Origin: Campylobacter lari
Lineage (GTDB): Bacteria > Campylobacterota > Campylobacteria > Campylobacterales > Campylobacteraceae
Assembly (NCBI RefSeq): GCF_900638335.1
Contig: NZ_LR134508.1
Span: 1,478,879 to 1,542,878, forward strand
Direction of reading: 5' to 3'
Length of the DNA: 64,000 nucleotides
In this document: positions 9,104 through 19,267 of the stretch, piece by piece
How positions within the stretch are numbered: position 1 is the first letter of the stretch
Layout: every line of letters begins with the position of its first letter
Notes under the pieces: generated by a model
What the model was told of the DNA's origin: nothing
What the model saw: the letters and a program-made list of their open reading frames with translations, nothing else
Database searches by the model: none
Program-made: the position numbers and the translations under genes

Positions 9104-9532
9104 ATGACACAAGAGCAAATTCAAATCATCAAAGATTGCGTGCCGGTTTTACAAAAAAATGGTGAAGTTTTAACTAAAGAATTTTATAAAATCATGTTCG
9201 AAGAATATCCTGAAGTAAAACCTATGTTTAATATGGAAAAACAAGCCTCAGGCGAACAACCAAAAGCTTTGGCAATGGCTATTTTAATGGCAGCAAAAAA
9301 TGTAGAAAATTTAGAAAATATGAGAAGCTTTGTTGATAAAGTAGCTATCACTCATACAAAATTAAATGTCAAAGAAGAACATTACCCTATAGTCGGCGCT
9401 TGTCTTTTAAAGGCTATTAAAGTAGTACTAAATGCAGATGAAACTACGCTAAAAGCTTGGGAAGAAGCTTACAAAGCTATTGCACAATTTTATATAGATA
9501 TTGAAAAAGAAATTTATGCAAAAGCTAAGTAA
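9104..9532 (+). CDS. cgb: Single-domain haemoglobin Cgb
   Basis: A 142-residue globin closely resembling C. jejuni Cgb (about 140 aa), which detoxifies nitric oxide and is induced by nitrosative stress through NssR. The proximal haem ligand is most likely His84 (ITHTKLNVKEEHYPIVG), by alignment with Vitreoscilla haemoglobin. There is no flavodoxin-reductase domain, so it is not a flavohaemoglobin. A strong AAAAGGAG site precedes the ATG. It is transcribed divergently from fbpA. Confidence 0.92.
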   Translation: MTQEQIQIIKDCVPVLQKNGEVLTKEFYKIMFEEYPEVKPMFNMEKQASGEQPKALAMAILMAAKNVENLENMRSFVDKVAITHTKLNVKEEHYPIVGACLLKAIKVVLNADETTLKAWEEAYKAIAQFYIDIEKEIYAKAK

Positions 9533-9563
9533 CAATAGGCTTTGAATTTTCAAAGCCTATTGT
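9532..9563. terminator. Bidirectional terminator between cgb and the GlcG-like gene
   Basis: A perfect 14-bp stem (ACAATAGGCTTTGA with its complement) closes a 4-base loop, with AAAA following on the plus strand and T-rich sequence on the other side. It overlaps the last codons of the convergent gene. Confidence 0.7.
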
Positions 9564-10030
9564 AAAAATGCTATCCCTGCTTTAGCTATTTTTGCATCCT
9601 CATCTAAGTGTGCTCCACCTACACCTATGCCACCAACAATAACTCCATCTATAAAAATCGGTACCCCACCAGGCATAATGGAAAATTTATCATCCAAATA
9701 ACGAATATCTTCAGGTATTTTACCCTCTTTTACACCTTTAAAAATGACCGCTGTTTCTCTTTTTTGTGAAGTAGCCGTGTAAGCTTTTTTATAACTAGCA
9801 TTAAGCGTATGCACACCCGCTTTATCATCTCTTAAAACTGCTAAAATTTGACCAGATTTATCCACTATAGTAATACTTACATGAAAGCCATTTTTTCTTG
9901 CTTCATTTTTTGCAAGATCCAAAATCCCTTCAACCATTTGCGTAGTTAGCACAGGCTCTTTTACAAGCTCAAAAGATTTTGCCATTAGACTTACTCCTAA
10001 AAATACACATAAAATGAGTAATTTTTTCAT
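9557..10030 (-). CDS. Secreted GlcG/HbpS-family (DUF336) protein
   Basis: A 157-residue protein with a signal peptide ([19 protein letters not shown]), then a GlcG/HbpS fold. Typical motifs are [19 protein letters not shown] near the start of the domain and [19 protein letters not shown] near its end. Relatives include the haem-interacting HbpS, but the role of this protein is not known. It lies 9 bases after an ABC exporter gene on the same strand, so the two are probably co-transcribed. Confidence 0.8.
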   Translation of the reverse strand: MKKLLILCVFLGVSLMAKSFELVKEPVLTTQMVEGILDLAKNEARKNGFHVSITIVDKSGQILAVLRDDKAGVHTLNASYKKAYTATSQKRETAVIFKGVKEGKIPEDIRYLDDKFSIMPGGVPIFIDGVIVGGIGVGGAHLDEDAKIAKAGIAFLQ

Positions 10031-10039
10031 TTTTTTCCT

Positions 10040-11668
10040 TTAAAATTTTTCTACTGCATTTTTTGCTAGTTCTTTTATATCGCCTTTTAACTCTTGTATT
10101 TGACCATTTTGTGCGAGTAAAATTCTATCGGCCATATCAAAATACACATCATCATGAGTTATAGCAAATATAGTAATACCTTTTTGCTTTAAAAGCGGCA
10201 AAAGCTTGGTATAAAAAAACCTTCTAAACATAGGATCTTGATCAGCTGCCCACTCATCTAAGATCAAAATATCCCTTTTTTCAAGCAAAGCATTAAGCAT
10301 AGCAAGACGCTTTTTTTGTCCAGCCGAAAGCTTTATAGTGCTAAAAACATTTCCCACAAGTTCTACTTTTTCATTTAGCTCTAAAATTTCAAGCCAGTAT
10401 GCTAAATCCTTTTTGCTAAATTTCTCATCTTCTAAAACATGCTCAAACAAATGAAAATCACTAAAAATCGCACTAATTAAACTTCTATACTCATAAATAT
10501 TTTCTGAAGTTATTTTTTCATCATCTAAAAAAATATCCCCTTCAAAGTCTGTAAAAAGCCCAGCCAAAATCATAGAAAAAGTAGATTTACCACTACCATT
10601 TTTACCTATTAAAAATACACATTCACCTTTTTTAAGTTCAAAATTTACAGGTTTTAGTGCAAATTTTTCATTGTATGCAAAAGATACATCTTTAAAAGAA
10701 AGTTTTTGCCAAGTTTTGTTATTTTGACTGAGTTTAAACTCATGAGAATAATTTTCTAAATTTAAATTTGAAATTTTATCTAAAGCGATTTTTGCCATCA
10801 TAAGCGTAGGAAAACTTCCTATCATGGCTCCAAGTGGTGCTCTTAAAAAAAGCACACTTAAAGCTATAGTCGTAGCACTTTGCAAACTAGCAAGTTCATA
10901 GCTTAAAGCTATATAAAACTCCACTCCTACTAAAGCTAGCATAGCGCTATTGCTCCAATTATTAGATAAAATATGCAAGATATTTCCCATAGTAGAGCTT
11001 TTTTTCTTTTTTAGGGCATTTTTTTCAAACTCATTTTCATAATAATGCTTTGCTCTCAAAGGATTTAGGGTTAATTCTTTATGTCCTTGTAAAATATTTT
11101 GATAGTTTTTTTGCAAAGCATCATCATTTTCTCTAGCATTTTTAAAATAAAAATACACCTTACTCATCAAAAAATTATCCACCAAAAAAACACACACTAT
11201 CCATGCTAAACACAAAAAGAAAATTTCCAAAGAAAGATAAGATATATAAGCACTTACACATACAATCAAAACACTTGATTGTATAAATTCAGGAAGCCTT
11301 AAAAGCCCAAAAGAAATACTACGCACATCATTATTTAAAGAAGCTAAAATCTTTGCTTTAGTAGTGTTTAAAATATTCAAAACACTTGTATCTAAAATTT
11401 GCTTTACAACTCTTCTTTGCATTTTAAAAATAAAACTTTGCCCAAACGAGCTTAGAGCAATTTCTACAAAAGAAGAACTCGCAAAAAACACAAGCAACAA
11501 AAGTACAAAATACACAATGATATTTGAATTTTCAAGACTAGTTTTCAATAAAAACTCATTAATAAAAACTAAAGTCAACACACCTAATATACTTGTAAAA
11601 ACACTAAAAAGTAAAAAAAGAATAATTTTAAGTTTATTTTCTCGAAATAAAATCCATAAAAAATTCAC
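10040..11668 (-). CDS. ABC exporter, fused membrane and ATPase domains (cyclic-peptide exporter type)
   Basis: A 542-residue half-transporter. Six hydrophobic segments occupy the first 290 residues, followed by a nucleotide-binding domain with Walker A GKNGSGKST, signature KLSAGQKKRLAML and Walker B DILILDEWAAD. Size and layout fit the YojI/PvdE group of peptide or siderophore exporters. The substrate cannot be read from the sequence. The downstream secreted GlcG/HbpS-like gene is its likely operon partner. Confidence 0.8.
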   Translation of the reverse strand: MNFLWILFRENKLKIILFLLFSVFTSILGVLTLVFINEFLLKTSLENSNIIVYFVLLLLVFFASSSFVEIALSSFGQSFIFKMQRRVVKQILDTSVLNILNTTKAKILASLNNDVRSISFGLLRLPEFIQSSVLIVCVSAYISYLSLEIFFLCLAWIVCVFLVDNFLMSKVYFYFKNARENDDALQKNYQNILQGHKELTLNPLRAKHYYENEFEKNALKKKKSSTMGNILHILSNNWSNSAMLALVGVEFYIALSYELASLQSATTIALSVLFLRAPLGAMIGSFPTLMMAKIALDKISNLNLENYSHEFKLSQNNKTWQKLSFKDVSFAYNEKFALKPVNFELKKGECVFLIGKNGSGKSTFSMILAGLFTDFEGDIFLDDEKITSENIYEYRSLISAIFSDFHLFEHVLEDEKFSKKDLAYWLEILELNEKVELVGNVFSTIKLSAGQKKRLAMLNALLEKRDILILDEWAADQDPMFRRFFYTKLLPLLKQKGITIFAITHDDVYFDMADRILLAQNGQIQELKGDIKELAKNAVEKF

Positions 11669-11931
11669 AATAATACCTTTTAAAAAATAAATTATAAAAT
11701 TATAACAATTTTTTAAAATTGCTTTCTCGTTTACAATTTCTATATTTTAAGATACTTATAAATTTCAAACAATTTTTATCTTAAATATCTTTAAGCTTAA
11801 ATTTATAAATATAGTATTAACATTTCCAAATTATTATTAGTACATTAGTAATGTAATTAAAAAAAACATTTCATTACTAAAAAACAATAATCAATCAAAC
11901 ACATTAATCATTTTTTGAAAGGACTTTTTCA
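11669..11931. other. Intergenic region upstream of the phase-variable gene
   Basis: 263 bases, very AT-rich, between the divergent ABC exporter and the phase-variable gene. It must hold promoters for both. AAAGGA at about 11918 is a good ribosome binding site for the ATG at 11932. No clear operator or RNA structure was seen. Confidence 0.5.
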
Positions 11932-14536
11932 ATGTATATAAACACAGCTAAAAAACGCCTCACGGGGGGGGGGATACGATAATTTTCGTTTTAACTCACA
12001 CTCTTTAAAACGCTATAAAAACTCCAATCTTTTAAAACTTTCTTTACTTACCATTTTTTCACTAAGTTCTTTAGAAGCTGCTACCCAGGCAAATTATGAT
12101 AAAACTTCTAATGCTTATATAATTAAAAAACACCATTATGAGAACAATGATGTTTATGATTATAATCTTGATACTTATAAATTCTTAAGTGGTAAAAACT
12201 TCTATGGTCAAATGGCTACTAATAAAAACCTTTCAAATATCACTTTAATCTATGATAATCCTAAAGATAAAGCTCATGTAAAAATGAATGATTTATACTT
12301 TAAACAAGACATACTTACTCCAAGTATTAAAGAAGATATTTTTGTAGTAAATGGTTTTCATAGTTCTAATTCAGACAATACCACCATTAATCAAACTAGC
12401 TATATACCTTTTTTAGTTTCTGCTTATACCTTTAATGCAAAAGCTAATAATAATACCTTAGTATTAAAAGCAGGAGAATTATCTTCAGTATATTATCTAA
12501 AACCTACTGATAAAGAAGTGATTAATCCTAAAGCTACTGGTTTGGATAATAAATATAATTTTTTAATCACTCCAGCCATAGCTAGAAAAGGTGAAGTAAG
12601 TAATAATACTTTAAATTTCTTAAAAGATGCCTATGTCAATATGGGTGTTGAAAACACCTACACCTTACCTTTAAATGGTGCTCCTTATATCTTAGGTGCT
12701 TTTGGTGTGGATGCTAATGCTAATAATAATACAGTTGTATTAAATAAAGGCGTAAAGATAGACTTTCATACTACCCCTTATAGACAAAGTGCTTTAGGGA
12801 ATAATATCTTTGATGAGAGAATGACTCATGTAACAGGAGCCATTACTTATAATGCTAATGCTAAAAATAATAAAGTTATCATAGATGGAGCTTCTTTATT
12901 AGTACATGGTCCAAGTGGAGCTTATTCAACATCAGCTGCTACTCACTTAGGAGGAGCTTTTGTGGATGTTAATAATAATCAAAGCTATGAAGTAAGTAAT
13001 AATAGTGTATTAATCAATGATTTAAAACTAGATTTAAGAGTAGATACTAAAAATACCCCATTAGCTTATAATGCTATCTTAGTAGGGGAAATCTATGGGG
13101 GTAAAATCATACAAGGTAATGCTTATAAAAACACTATAGATATAAAAGACTTACAAACCTTATTAGCATTAAATACTAATGTAGAAGTAAAAGCTCTTTT
13201 AGACTTTTATGCAGGTATTACTAATAATGGTATAGCTAATGATAATAGTATTAGCATTAATCTAAAAAAACCATTTGAGATTAATTCTAATTTTACAGGT
13301 AAAAATGAGTTTAATCTTTATGGTGGGGTAGCTACTAAAGGAGCTAATAGAAATAGTATTCATATCAATGGGGATTTAACCCAAGGCATTACTGTTGAAA
13401 ACCATCAAGATAAAATTCAAATCATAGCAGCACAAACTCTAAGTTCTAAAGCAAATAACAATAGCATTAATATTAAAAACTCAAACATTGCTATGCCTTT
13501 ATACTTATATGGAGTAAGCAAGGTTAGTTTAAATGATAAAGATTATTATGCAAGTAGTGCTAATGCTAATAGTATAGTTTTAGATAATGTAAAATCAGGT
13601 AGAAATCTCACTGCTATTATAGAAGCAGATAATTTAGAAAAAAACACTATAAAATATAATATGGTGCAATCTTTATCTAATGCTTCTAATATAGATAAAG
13701 GTTCTAAAATCATTTTAAGAGCTAATGAAAGTGCTTTAGATAATACTTTAAATATTAAAGATTATTCAAGTGCAGCTAGTTCTAATGTTTATGTTATTAA
13801 TGCTAATACTGAAAGTGCTAATAATACTTTTATCTTTGATAATCTAGCCCTAGGAACAGCTTCTGATAAAAGAGAAGGGGAAATAGTAATTAGTGCAGGT
13901 ATAGCTAAAAATACTCATGATAATTATACTCATATAGCTAATTTAAATATAGATGAGTATAAAGATAATTCTACTATCATCATAGCAGCTTCTGGTGTAT
14001 ATAGTGAAAATGATAAAAGCTATAATAATACCTTATATCTAAGTGGTAATACTAATATTTTTAATAATACCAATATAGATGTATTAGCAGGTAGCTTTTT
14101 ACAAACTAAAGAAAACACTAGCTTTGTATCAAAAGCTCTAGAGCATAAAAATAATACTAATAATCATTTAGTATTAAATACAAGTATAAAAGCAAATACT
14201 ATTAATAACTTTGATCATTATAGCTTTATCTTAAAAGATGATACTAAAACTTATTTAAGTGCTAAAGAAGCTATTAATCTTTCTAAAGATAGTTCTATTA
14301 ATGTATATACAAACAATAATATAAAAAATAAAAGTTTTATTTTAATGCAAAGTGAAAAAGGCTTTGTAGATGCAAACAATAAACAACTAAATCAAAAAGA
14401 CTTACAAAGCTTATTAGAAACTATCACTAAAAACAATCAAAGCTTACATAAAAACATCAAAGCAAAAGTTCAAAAGGCTAAATACACTCTAAGTGTAAGT
14501 AAAGACGGAAAAAGCATAGTAGTGAATTTAAATTAA
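11932..14536 (+). CDS. Phase-variable secreted beta-helical passenger-like protein (out of frame in this sequence)
   Basis: The ATG at 11932, with an AAAGGA site, begins MYINTAKKRLTGGG and runs into ten G residues. As sequenced it stops at 11980-11982 after 16 codons. Removing one G joins it to the long downstream frame and gives an 867-residue protein. The joined N-terminus has a long basic region, then a signal-like core (NLLKLSLLTIFSLSSLEAAT). The rest holds many NNT/NNS motifs followed by short beta strands (ANNNTLVLKAG, KANNNSINIKNS), like autotransporter passengers. No C-terminal beta-barrel is present; it ends YTLSVSKDGKSIVVNLN. An ATG at 12212 would lack the signal peptide. tpsA follows after 31 bases. 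Confidence 0.8.
11964..11973 (+). repeat. Poly-G tract (G10), slipped-strand phase-variation switch
   Basis: Ten consecutive G residues in a very AT-rich genome, at codon 11 of a gene. Tracts of this kind mediate phase variation in Campylobacter. With G10 the frame closes within 10 bases; G9 (or G12) would put the long downstream frame on. Confidence 0.9.
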
Positions 14537-14567
14537 ACAACAAAGATAAAACTAAAAAGGATTAATT

Positions 14568-17500
14568 ATGAAAAAGTTAGCAAATCATATCATACTCTCA
14601 GGTGTAACGGTATCAATGTTATTTTCTCCACTAATGGCTTTACCTAGTGGAGGTAAATTTACTCATGGCACTAGTGGGAGTATAAGTATTAATGGTAAAG
14701 AGATGAACATTGCAGGTAATAAACAAAACTCTATCATACAATGGGGTGGTGGTTTTAATATAGCAAATGGTGAAAAGGTAAACTTTGGAAATAGTAAATT
14801 TGAAGGCCAACAAAACTACCTAAACATTGCTCATGGTACAGATAAATCTACCATAGAAGGTGTATTAAATGCAGGTGGTAATAATGTCTTTTTAATTAAT
14901 CCTAATGGGGTAATCATTACTAAAACGGGAACTATCAATGCTAATCGCTTTGTGGCTTCGACTACTTCTTTACAAGCACAACATTTTGAGGAATTTAAAG
15001 CACAAGGTGCTTCTTTTTCCCCTATATTTAAATCACATAAAGCAGGTAATGTAGTAAATATGGGTAATATTAGTGCTAAAAACGTTACTTTGCAAGGGAA
15101 TAAAGTAATGTTAAGTGCTGATACTAGTTGGGATAAAAAAAATAATAAAATAAAACTCAATCAAATCACAGCAGATAGTATAGATTTAAAAGGTAACGAA
15201 GTTTATGTAGATATTTCTACTATAAATTCTAAAAACCTAACTACGGATGCAAAAAAAGGGATTGCTTATTTAAGTGCTACTGGTTATTATTATAATCCTA
15301 CAAGAAAATATAATGATATTATATTTGCCACTAAAGGTGTAATGGATAAAACATATAATCAATATATTAGCATAGGTTCTGACTTAGACTGGTGGCACTT
15401 TGCTAAAGGGTGGAATGAAAAAGATGATTTTAGAAACAATGTAGTAGGAGATACTTTTAAACTTACTAATGATATAGATTTTAAAGCAAGTAGTGGTCAA
15501 AACTATGCTAACTACTGGATAGACTTAAATGGTGATGGTAAAAAACAAGCTAATGAATTTACTAATATGATAGTAGGGTTTAAAGACAATAGCGCTTTTG
15601 CTAAAACATTCGATGGACAAGGGTTTACACTTAAGAATATCAATATAGATACGACTAAATTATCAGATAATAATTCTAAAAATTATATAGGATTATTTGG
15701 TAAAGCAGATGGTGCTGATTTTGCAAATATAAATGTAGATTATAAAAATGGTGGAATAAATGCAAGTAATGATTATGTAGGTGGGTTTATTGGGTATATA
15801 GATGGATCTGTAGATGGGATTTCTATTAAAAACATCAAATATATAAACAATAATGTAGATATAACTTTAGATTCTGGATACATGACTTATTATGGTACAG
15901 GTGGGTTTGCTGGAGATGCTAATGGGATGTTTAGAAATATATATTTAGATAATATACAAAACATTACAGTAAGGGCAAATTTAACAGATAATTCTAAAAT
16001 TCCAGAAGAAGGAAATTATTATGATTCTAGAGCTATGTTAAATTACGGTGTAGGTGGGTTTGCTGGAACCACACATGGTCTATTCGAAAATATACATATA
16101 AAAAATTCTGGAAATTTTGAATTAAACTACAAAACCAACTTTGGCAATAAACGCCCAGCTTATGGTATAGGTGTAGGCGGATTTACTGGAAATGCTACAA
16201 ATGGAATATACAATGGTATATTATTGCAAAATATCAAAACTCTCAAGGCAAATCAACTTAAAACACCTAAAATATATAGACTCGAAACTTCAGTTGGTGG
16301 ATTTGCTGGAAGAACTAGCAATGGTTCTTATGAAAATATTAGCATAAATAAACTCGAAAAAATAGAAAATATATTTAATCATACTAATAGAACCGATGGG
16401 TTTGCAGGTGGGTTTGCAGGATGGATTGACGGAGGCAATTATAATGCTATATCTGTAAACGATATAAGAGAAATCAATAGTATTTCAGAAAGAAGTGTTT
16501 ACAGTGGAGGATTTGTTGGGGCTATTAATGTAGGTTCATTTAACAATATCAAAATAAGTAAAATTGGAGAAATATACGCCAAAGGAGAAGATTCTTATAG
16601 TGGAGGGTTTGCTGGGATTGTAGGAGCAACATGGAATTCTAATATCGTTGATCCTTATTTTAAAAATATAGCTATAGGTAATATAAACTCAATAAAACAT
16701 GATGGTATCGGGGAAGACAGAGGTATGTCTGGAGGGTTTGCTGGGTATATTAAGGGTGGTAAATTCAATGATATTTCAATAGTTAATATAGATGAAATTT
16801 TGGGAAGTTTTTTTTATTCACCATATTCATCAATCTCTGGTGGGTTTGCTGGATGGATTGGTGGTGGTAATTTTGATAATATTTCAATTAATACTATAGG
16901 GAATATTGGAGCACAAATTAATAATAATTCTAATGATTTTTATAGATATGCAGGTGGGTTTGCTGGATGGATAAGTAGCGGGGAATTTAATAAAATTTCT
17001 ATAAAAGACATAATAGAAATTAATGGTGCGTATGCTGGTGGATTTGCAGGAAAAATTGAACAATCACATCTAAGTGGTAAGCCTAAAGCTATATATAAAA
17101 ATATTAAAATAGAAGATATTAATAGTATCATATCAGGGCAAGAAGCAGGTGGTGGGTTTGCAGGAGAGATAGCTACAAAGGATGGAGGAAAATTTGAAAA
17201 TATATCTATAAATGATGTAAAAAATATTAGTTCTAAACTATTTGCAGGTGGATTTGCTGGAAGAATATATAGCGGCAATTCTGATTTTTCATTTATAACA
17301 CTAAATAACATAGAAAACATTACAGCAAATAATAAATATACACAGGGGATGGTTTATTCTGGTGGGTTTGCTGGGTATATTAATGGTGGAAAATTTAACA
17401 AGATATCTTTAAATCATATTCAAAATATTGAAAGCTCATATACTCCAGAAAATGAAGATGAATGGTTTGCAAAACAAGTATATGCAGGTGGGTTTGCTGG

Positions 17501-19121
17501 GTATATTAGGGGTGGAATTTTTGAGAATATATCTATATACGATGTAAAAAATATTCACGCTATTAATAATGCTCAATATCATGGAAGTGACATTGAAAAT
17601 GGTGGTAATAGTGGTTCTCATGCGGGTGGATTTGCCGGTTATATTAATTATGGTAAATATGATAAACCTAAATTTAATAATATTTATATGTATTTTACTC
17701 CTAACTCTATTATTAAATCAGAAAGTAAGCTTAATGAAAACTATGCTGGTAAATTTGCAGGTCGAATTAGTGTGAGTGATAATACAAACCCAGATATTTC
17801 TAAGATTCACATTTATCATCACAAAAAAGACTTAACTAATGCAACAGCTGATCAAAAATATTGGGGCAATGAAATCCAACTCCATCCTTATGATGATAAT
17901 AATCAAGGTTATATAGATTTTAAAACAGCGACTTTGGCAGCTTTAAATGGCCTAAAGGAAATAGATTGCGGTGCTGGTAGGAAATGTTTAGTTTTTACAA
18001 GTGATTTTAAAGTTGATAATCCAAATATCACTTCCCCTGACATACCAGATTTTAATGCCAAACAACCAAAACCTTTAATCCCTAACATAGAAACCATCAA
18101 AAACGAACAAGCAACCCTAGATAAAGAAGATATCTTAGATGATAGTACTTTAAATACTATCTTAAATGATTTAAAAGATAAATTCTATATAGTGAATATA
18201 AATATCTTAGATGAGTTATTAAAAGCTTATAGCAAGATTGATAAAGACAATCCTACTTCTAAAGCAGAGTTTTTAGCTAATTATCTTTTAAGTAAAGATA
18301 AATATCCAGATGATAAAGAAAGACTTGATATAGCTCATTCTATGATTCAAAGCTTAGACTTTTTACTAGCTTATCAAGATAATGGCTTAAGTGAAGCTAG
18401 TGATGATAAATTTGCAAACAAAGATACTAAAGATACTAACAGTAAAGTCACAAATAAAGTTGTTAAAGTTTATAATCAAACTAATGCTAATAAAGACCAA
18501 GTAAATCACTTTATCCAAACTACTTTGAACAACAAGGTAAATTCAATCAACGAGGCTAATAAGAAATTTAGTGAGAAAAACTACTATGAAAAAATCAATA
18601 AATTAGCCTCAGCTTATAATAAATATGTAGAATTAATCAATAAAGGTTTAGCAAATAAAAATGATCAAGCTTTTAAAAATATTAGCAATAGATTATTTGC
18701 TTTAATAGCTCAAGCACAAGGTGAAACCAAAACTATAGAAGAATTAATTAATAGCTTTGAAGATTTAAAAACACGAGCAAGTGAAAAATCTAACGGACAT
18801 TTTATTGTTGAAGGAGATTTGCAAGCTTTAAATATACCTTATCCTATATTAGCTTCTATCAAAGATAATAACAATGGTAGTGGTGAAATAGATAAGCCAG
18901 AAAAACCTATTGATCCAATTGAGCCACCAATAGATAATAAACCAGATTTTTCTTTAAGCTTTGAACAAAGTTCTACTTTTAACTCTATAGGTAATGATAG
19001 TTTAGATGATGAGGAAGAACAAGAAGAAATAGAAGAAGCTTCTATGAATCAAAAAGGTAAAACCTGTATAGTAAGCGATAATTATAGAACTATGAATCCT
19101 TGTGTGGTTGGAGGATTATAA
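14568..19121 (+). CDS. TpsA-type filamentous haemagglutinin-like adhesin with GGFAG repeats
   Basis: A 1517-residue exoprotein of a two-partner secretion system. A signal peptide (about residues 1-25) is followed by a TPS/haemagglutinin-activity domain (about 26-140) with hallmarks FNIANGEKVNFG and NNVFLINPNGVIITKTG. Residues about 400-1070 contain some 17 repeats of the type GGFAGxIxxGxFxxISIxxI, resembling GLUG motifs. The last third is helical and Lys/Asp-rich, then Pro-rich and acidic. Four cysteines are seen, in two close pairs; the last pair is Cys1500 and Cys1512 near the C-terminus. It is likely a surface adhesin. The tpsB transporter gene lies 146 bases downstream. Confidence 0.88.
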   Translation: MKKLANHIILSGVTVSMLFSPLMALPSGGKFTHGTSGSISINGKEMNIAGNKQNSIIQWGGGFNIANGEKVNFGNSKFEGQQNYLNIAHGTDKSTIEGVLNAGGNNVFLINPNGVIITKTGTINANRFVASTTSLQAQHFEEFKAQGASFSPIFKSHKAGNVVNMGNISAKNVTLQGNKVMLSADTSWDKKNNKIKLNQITADSIDLKGNEVYVDISTINSKNLTTDAKKGIAYLSATGYYYNPTRKYNDIIFATKGVMDKTYNQYISIGSDLDWWHFAKGWNEKDDFRNNVVGDTFKLTNDIDFKASSGQNYANYWIDLNGDGKKQANEFTNMIVGFKDNSAFAKTFDGQGFTLKNINIDTTKLSDNNSKNYIGLFGKADGADFANINVDYKNGGINASNDYVGGFIGYIDGSVDGISIKNIKYINNNVDITLDSGYMTYYGTGGFAGDANGMFRNIYLDNIQNITVRANLTDNSKIPEEGNYYDSRAMLNYGVGGFAGTTHGLFENIHIKNSGNFELNYKTNFGNKRPAYGIGVGGFTGNATNGIYNGILLQNIKTLKANQLKTPKIYRLETSVGGFAGRTSNGSYENISINKLEKIENIFNHTNRTDGFAGGFAGWIDGGNYNAISVNDIREINSISERSVYSGGFVGAINVGSFNNIKISKIGEIYAKGEDSYSGGFAGIVGATWNSNIVDPYFKNIAIGNINSIKHDGIGEDRGMSGGFAGYIKGGKFNDISIVNIDEILGSFFYSPYSSISGGFAGWIGGGNFDNISINTIGNIGAQINNNSNDFYRYAGGFAGWISSGEFNKISIKDIIEINGAYAGGFAGKIEQSHLSGKPKAIYKNIKIEDINSIISGQEAGGGFAGEIATKDGGKFENISINDVKNISSKLFAGGFAGRIYSGNSDFSFITLNNIENITANNKYTQGMVYSGGFAGYINGGKFNKISLNHIQNIESSYTPENEDEWFAKQVYAGGFAGYIRGGIFENISIYDVKNIHAINNAQYHGSDIENGGNSGSHAGGFAGYINYGKYDKPKFNNIYMYFTPNSIIKSESKLNENYAGKFAGRISVSDNTNPDISKIHIYHHKKDLTNATADQKYWGNEIQLHPYDDNNQGYIDFKTATLAALNGLKEIDCGAGRKCLVFTSDFKVDNPNITSPDIPDFNAKQPKPLIPNIETIKNEQATLDKEDILDDSTLNTILNDLKDKFYIVNINILDELLKAYSKIDKDNPTSKAEFLANYLLSKDKYPDDKERLDIAHSMIQSLDFLLAYQDNGLSEASDDKFANKDTKDTNSKVTNKVVKVYNQTNANKDQVNHFIQTTLNNKVNSINEANKKFSEKNYYEKINKLASAYNKYVELINKGLANKNDQAFKNISNRLFALIAQAQGETKTIEELINSFEDLKTRASEKSNGHFIVEGDLQALNIPYPILASIKDNNNGSGEIDKPEKPIDPIEPPIDNKPDFSLSFEQSSTFNSIGNDSLDDEEEQEEIEEASMNQKGKTCIVSDNYRTMNPCVVGGL
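15778..17775 (+). repeat. Array of about 17 GGFAG (GLUG-like) coding repeats inside tpsA
   Basis: Units of roughly 30-45 codons begin with G-G-F-[AVT]-G and continue with an aromatic/Asn-Ile-Ser-Ile strand. The DNA around ggtgggtttgctggatgg recurs nearly unchanged, so recombination could alter copy number. Confidence 0.8.
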
Positions 19122-19125
19122 AACT

Positions 19126-19151
19126 TTGCTAGGATATAACTATCCTAGCAA
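19126..19151 (+). terminator. Hairpin between tpsA and tpsB
   Basis: TTGCTAGGATA and TATCCTAGCAA form a perfect 11-bp stem with a TAAC loop, starting 5 bases after the tpsA stop. No T run follows, so it is more likely an attenuator or mRNA processing/stability element than a full terminator. Confidence 0.55.
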
Positions 19152-19267
19152 TAATAATAGTATGAATAAATACTTGCATTAAACAATATTGTGATTAATC
19201 AATACAAATATAAAAGCCAAATTAAGAAAAAAATAAATAAAAATAAAAAAATTAAGGAAAAACCATT

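Noticed and set aside
15778..17775. Repeated DNA in tpsA as a CRISPR-like array
   Set aside because: The repeats are in frame, vary in spacing and encode a protein motif; no cas genes or leader are present.
17569..17775. Open frames in other frames within tpsA and elsewhere (for example 14831-15160, 16940-17320, 45434-45739)
   Set aside because: They overlap well-supported genes, have no ribosome binding site and no recognisable motif; they follow from low-GC repeat-rich coding sequence.
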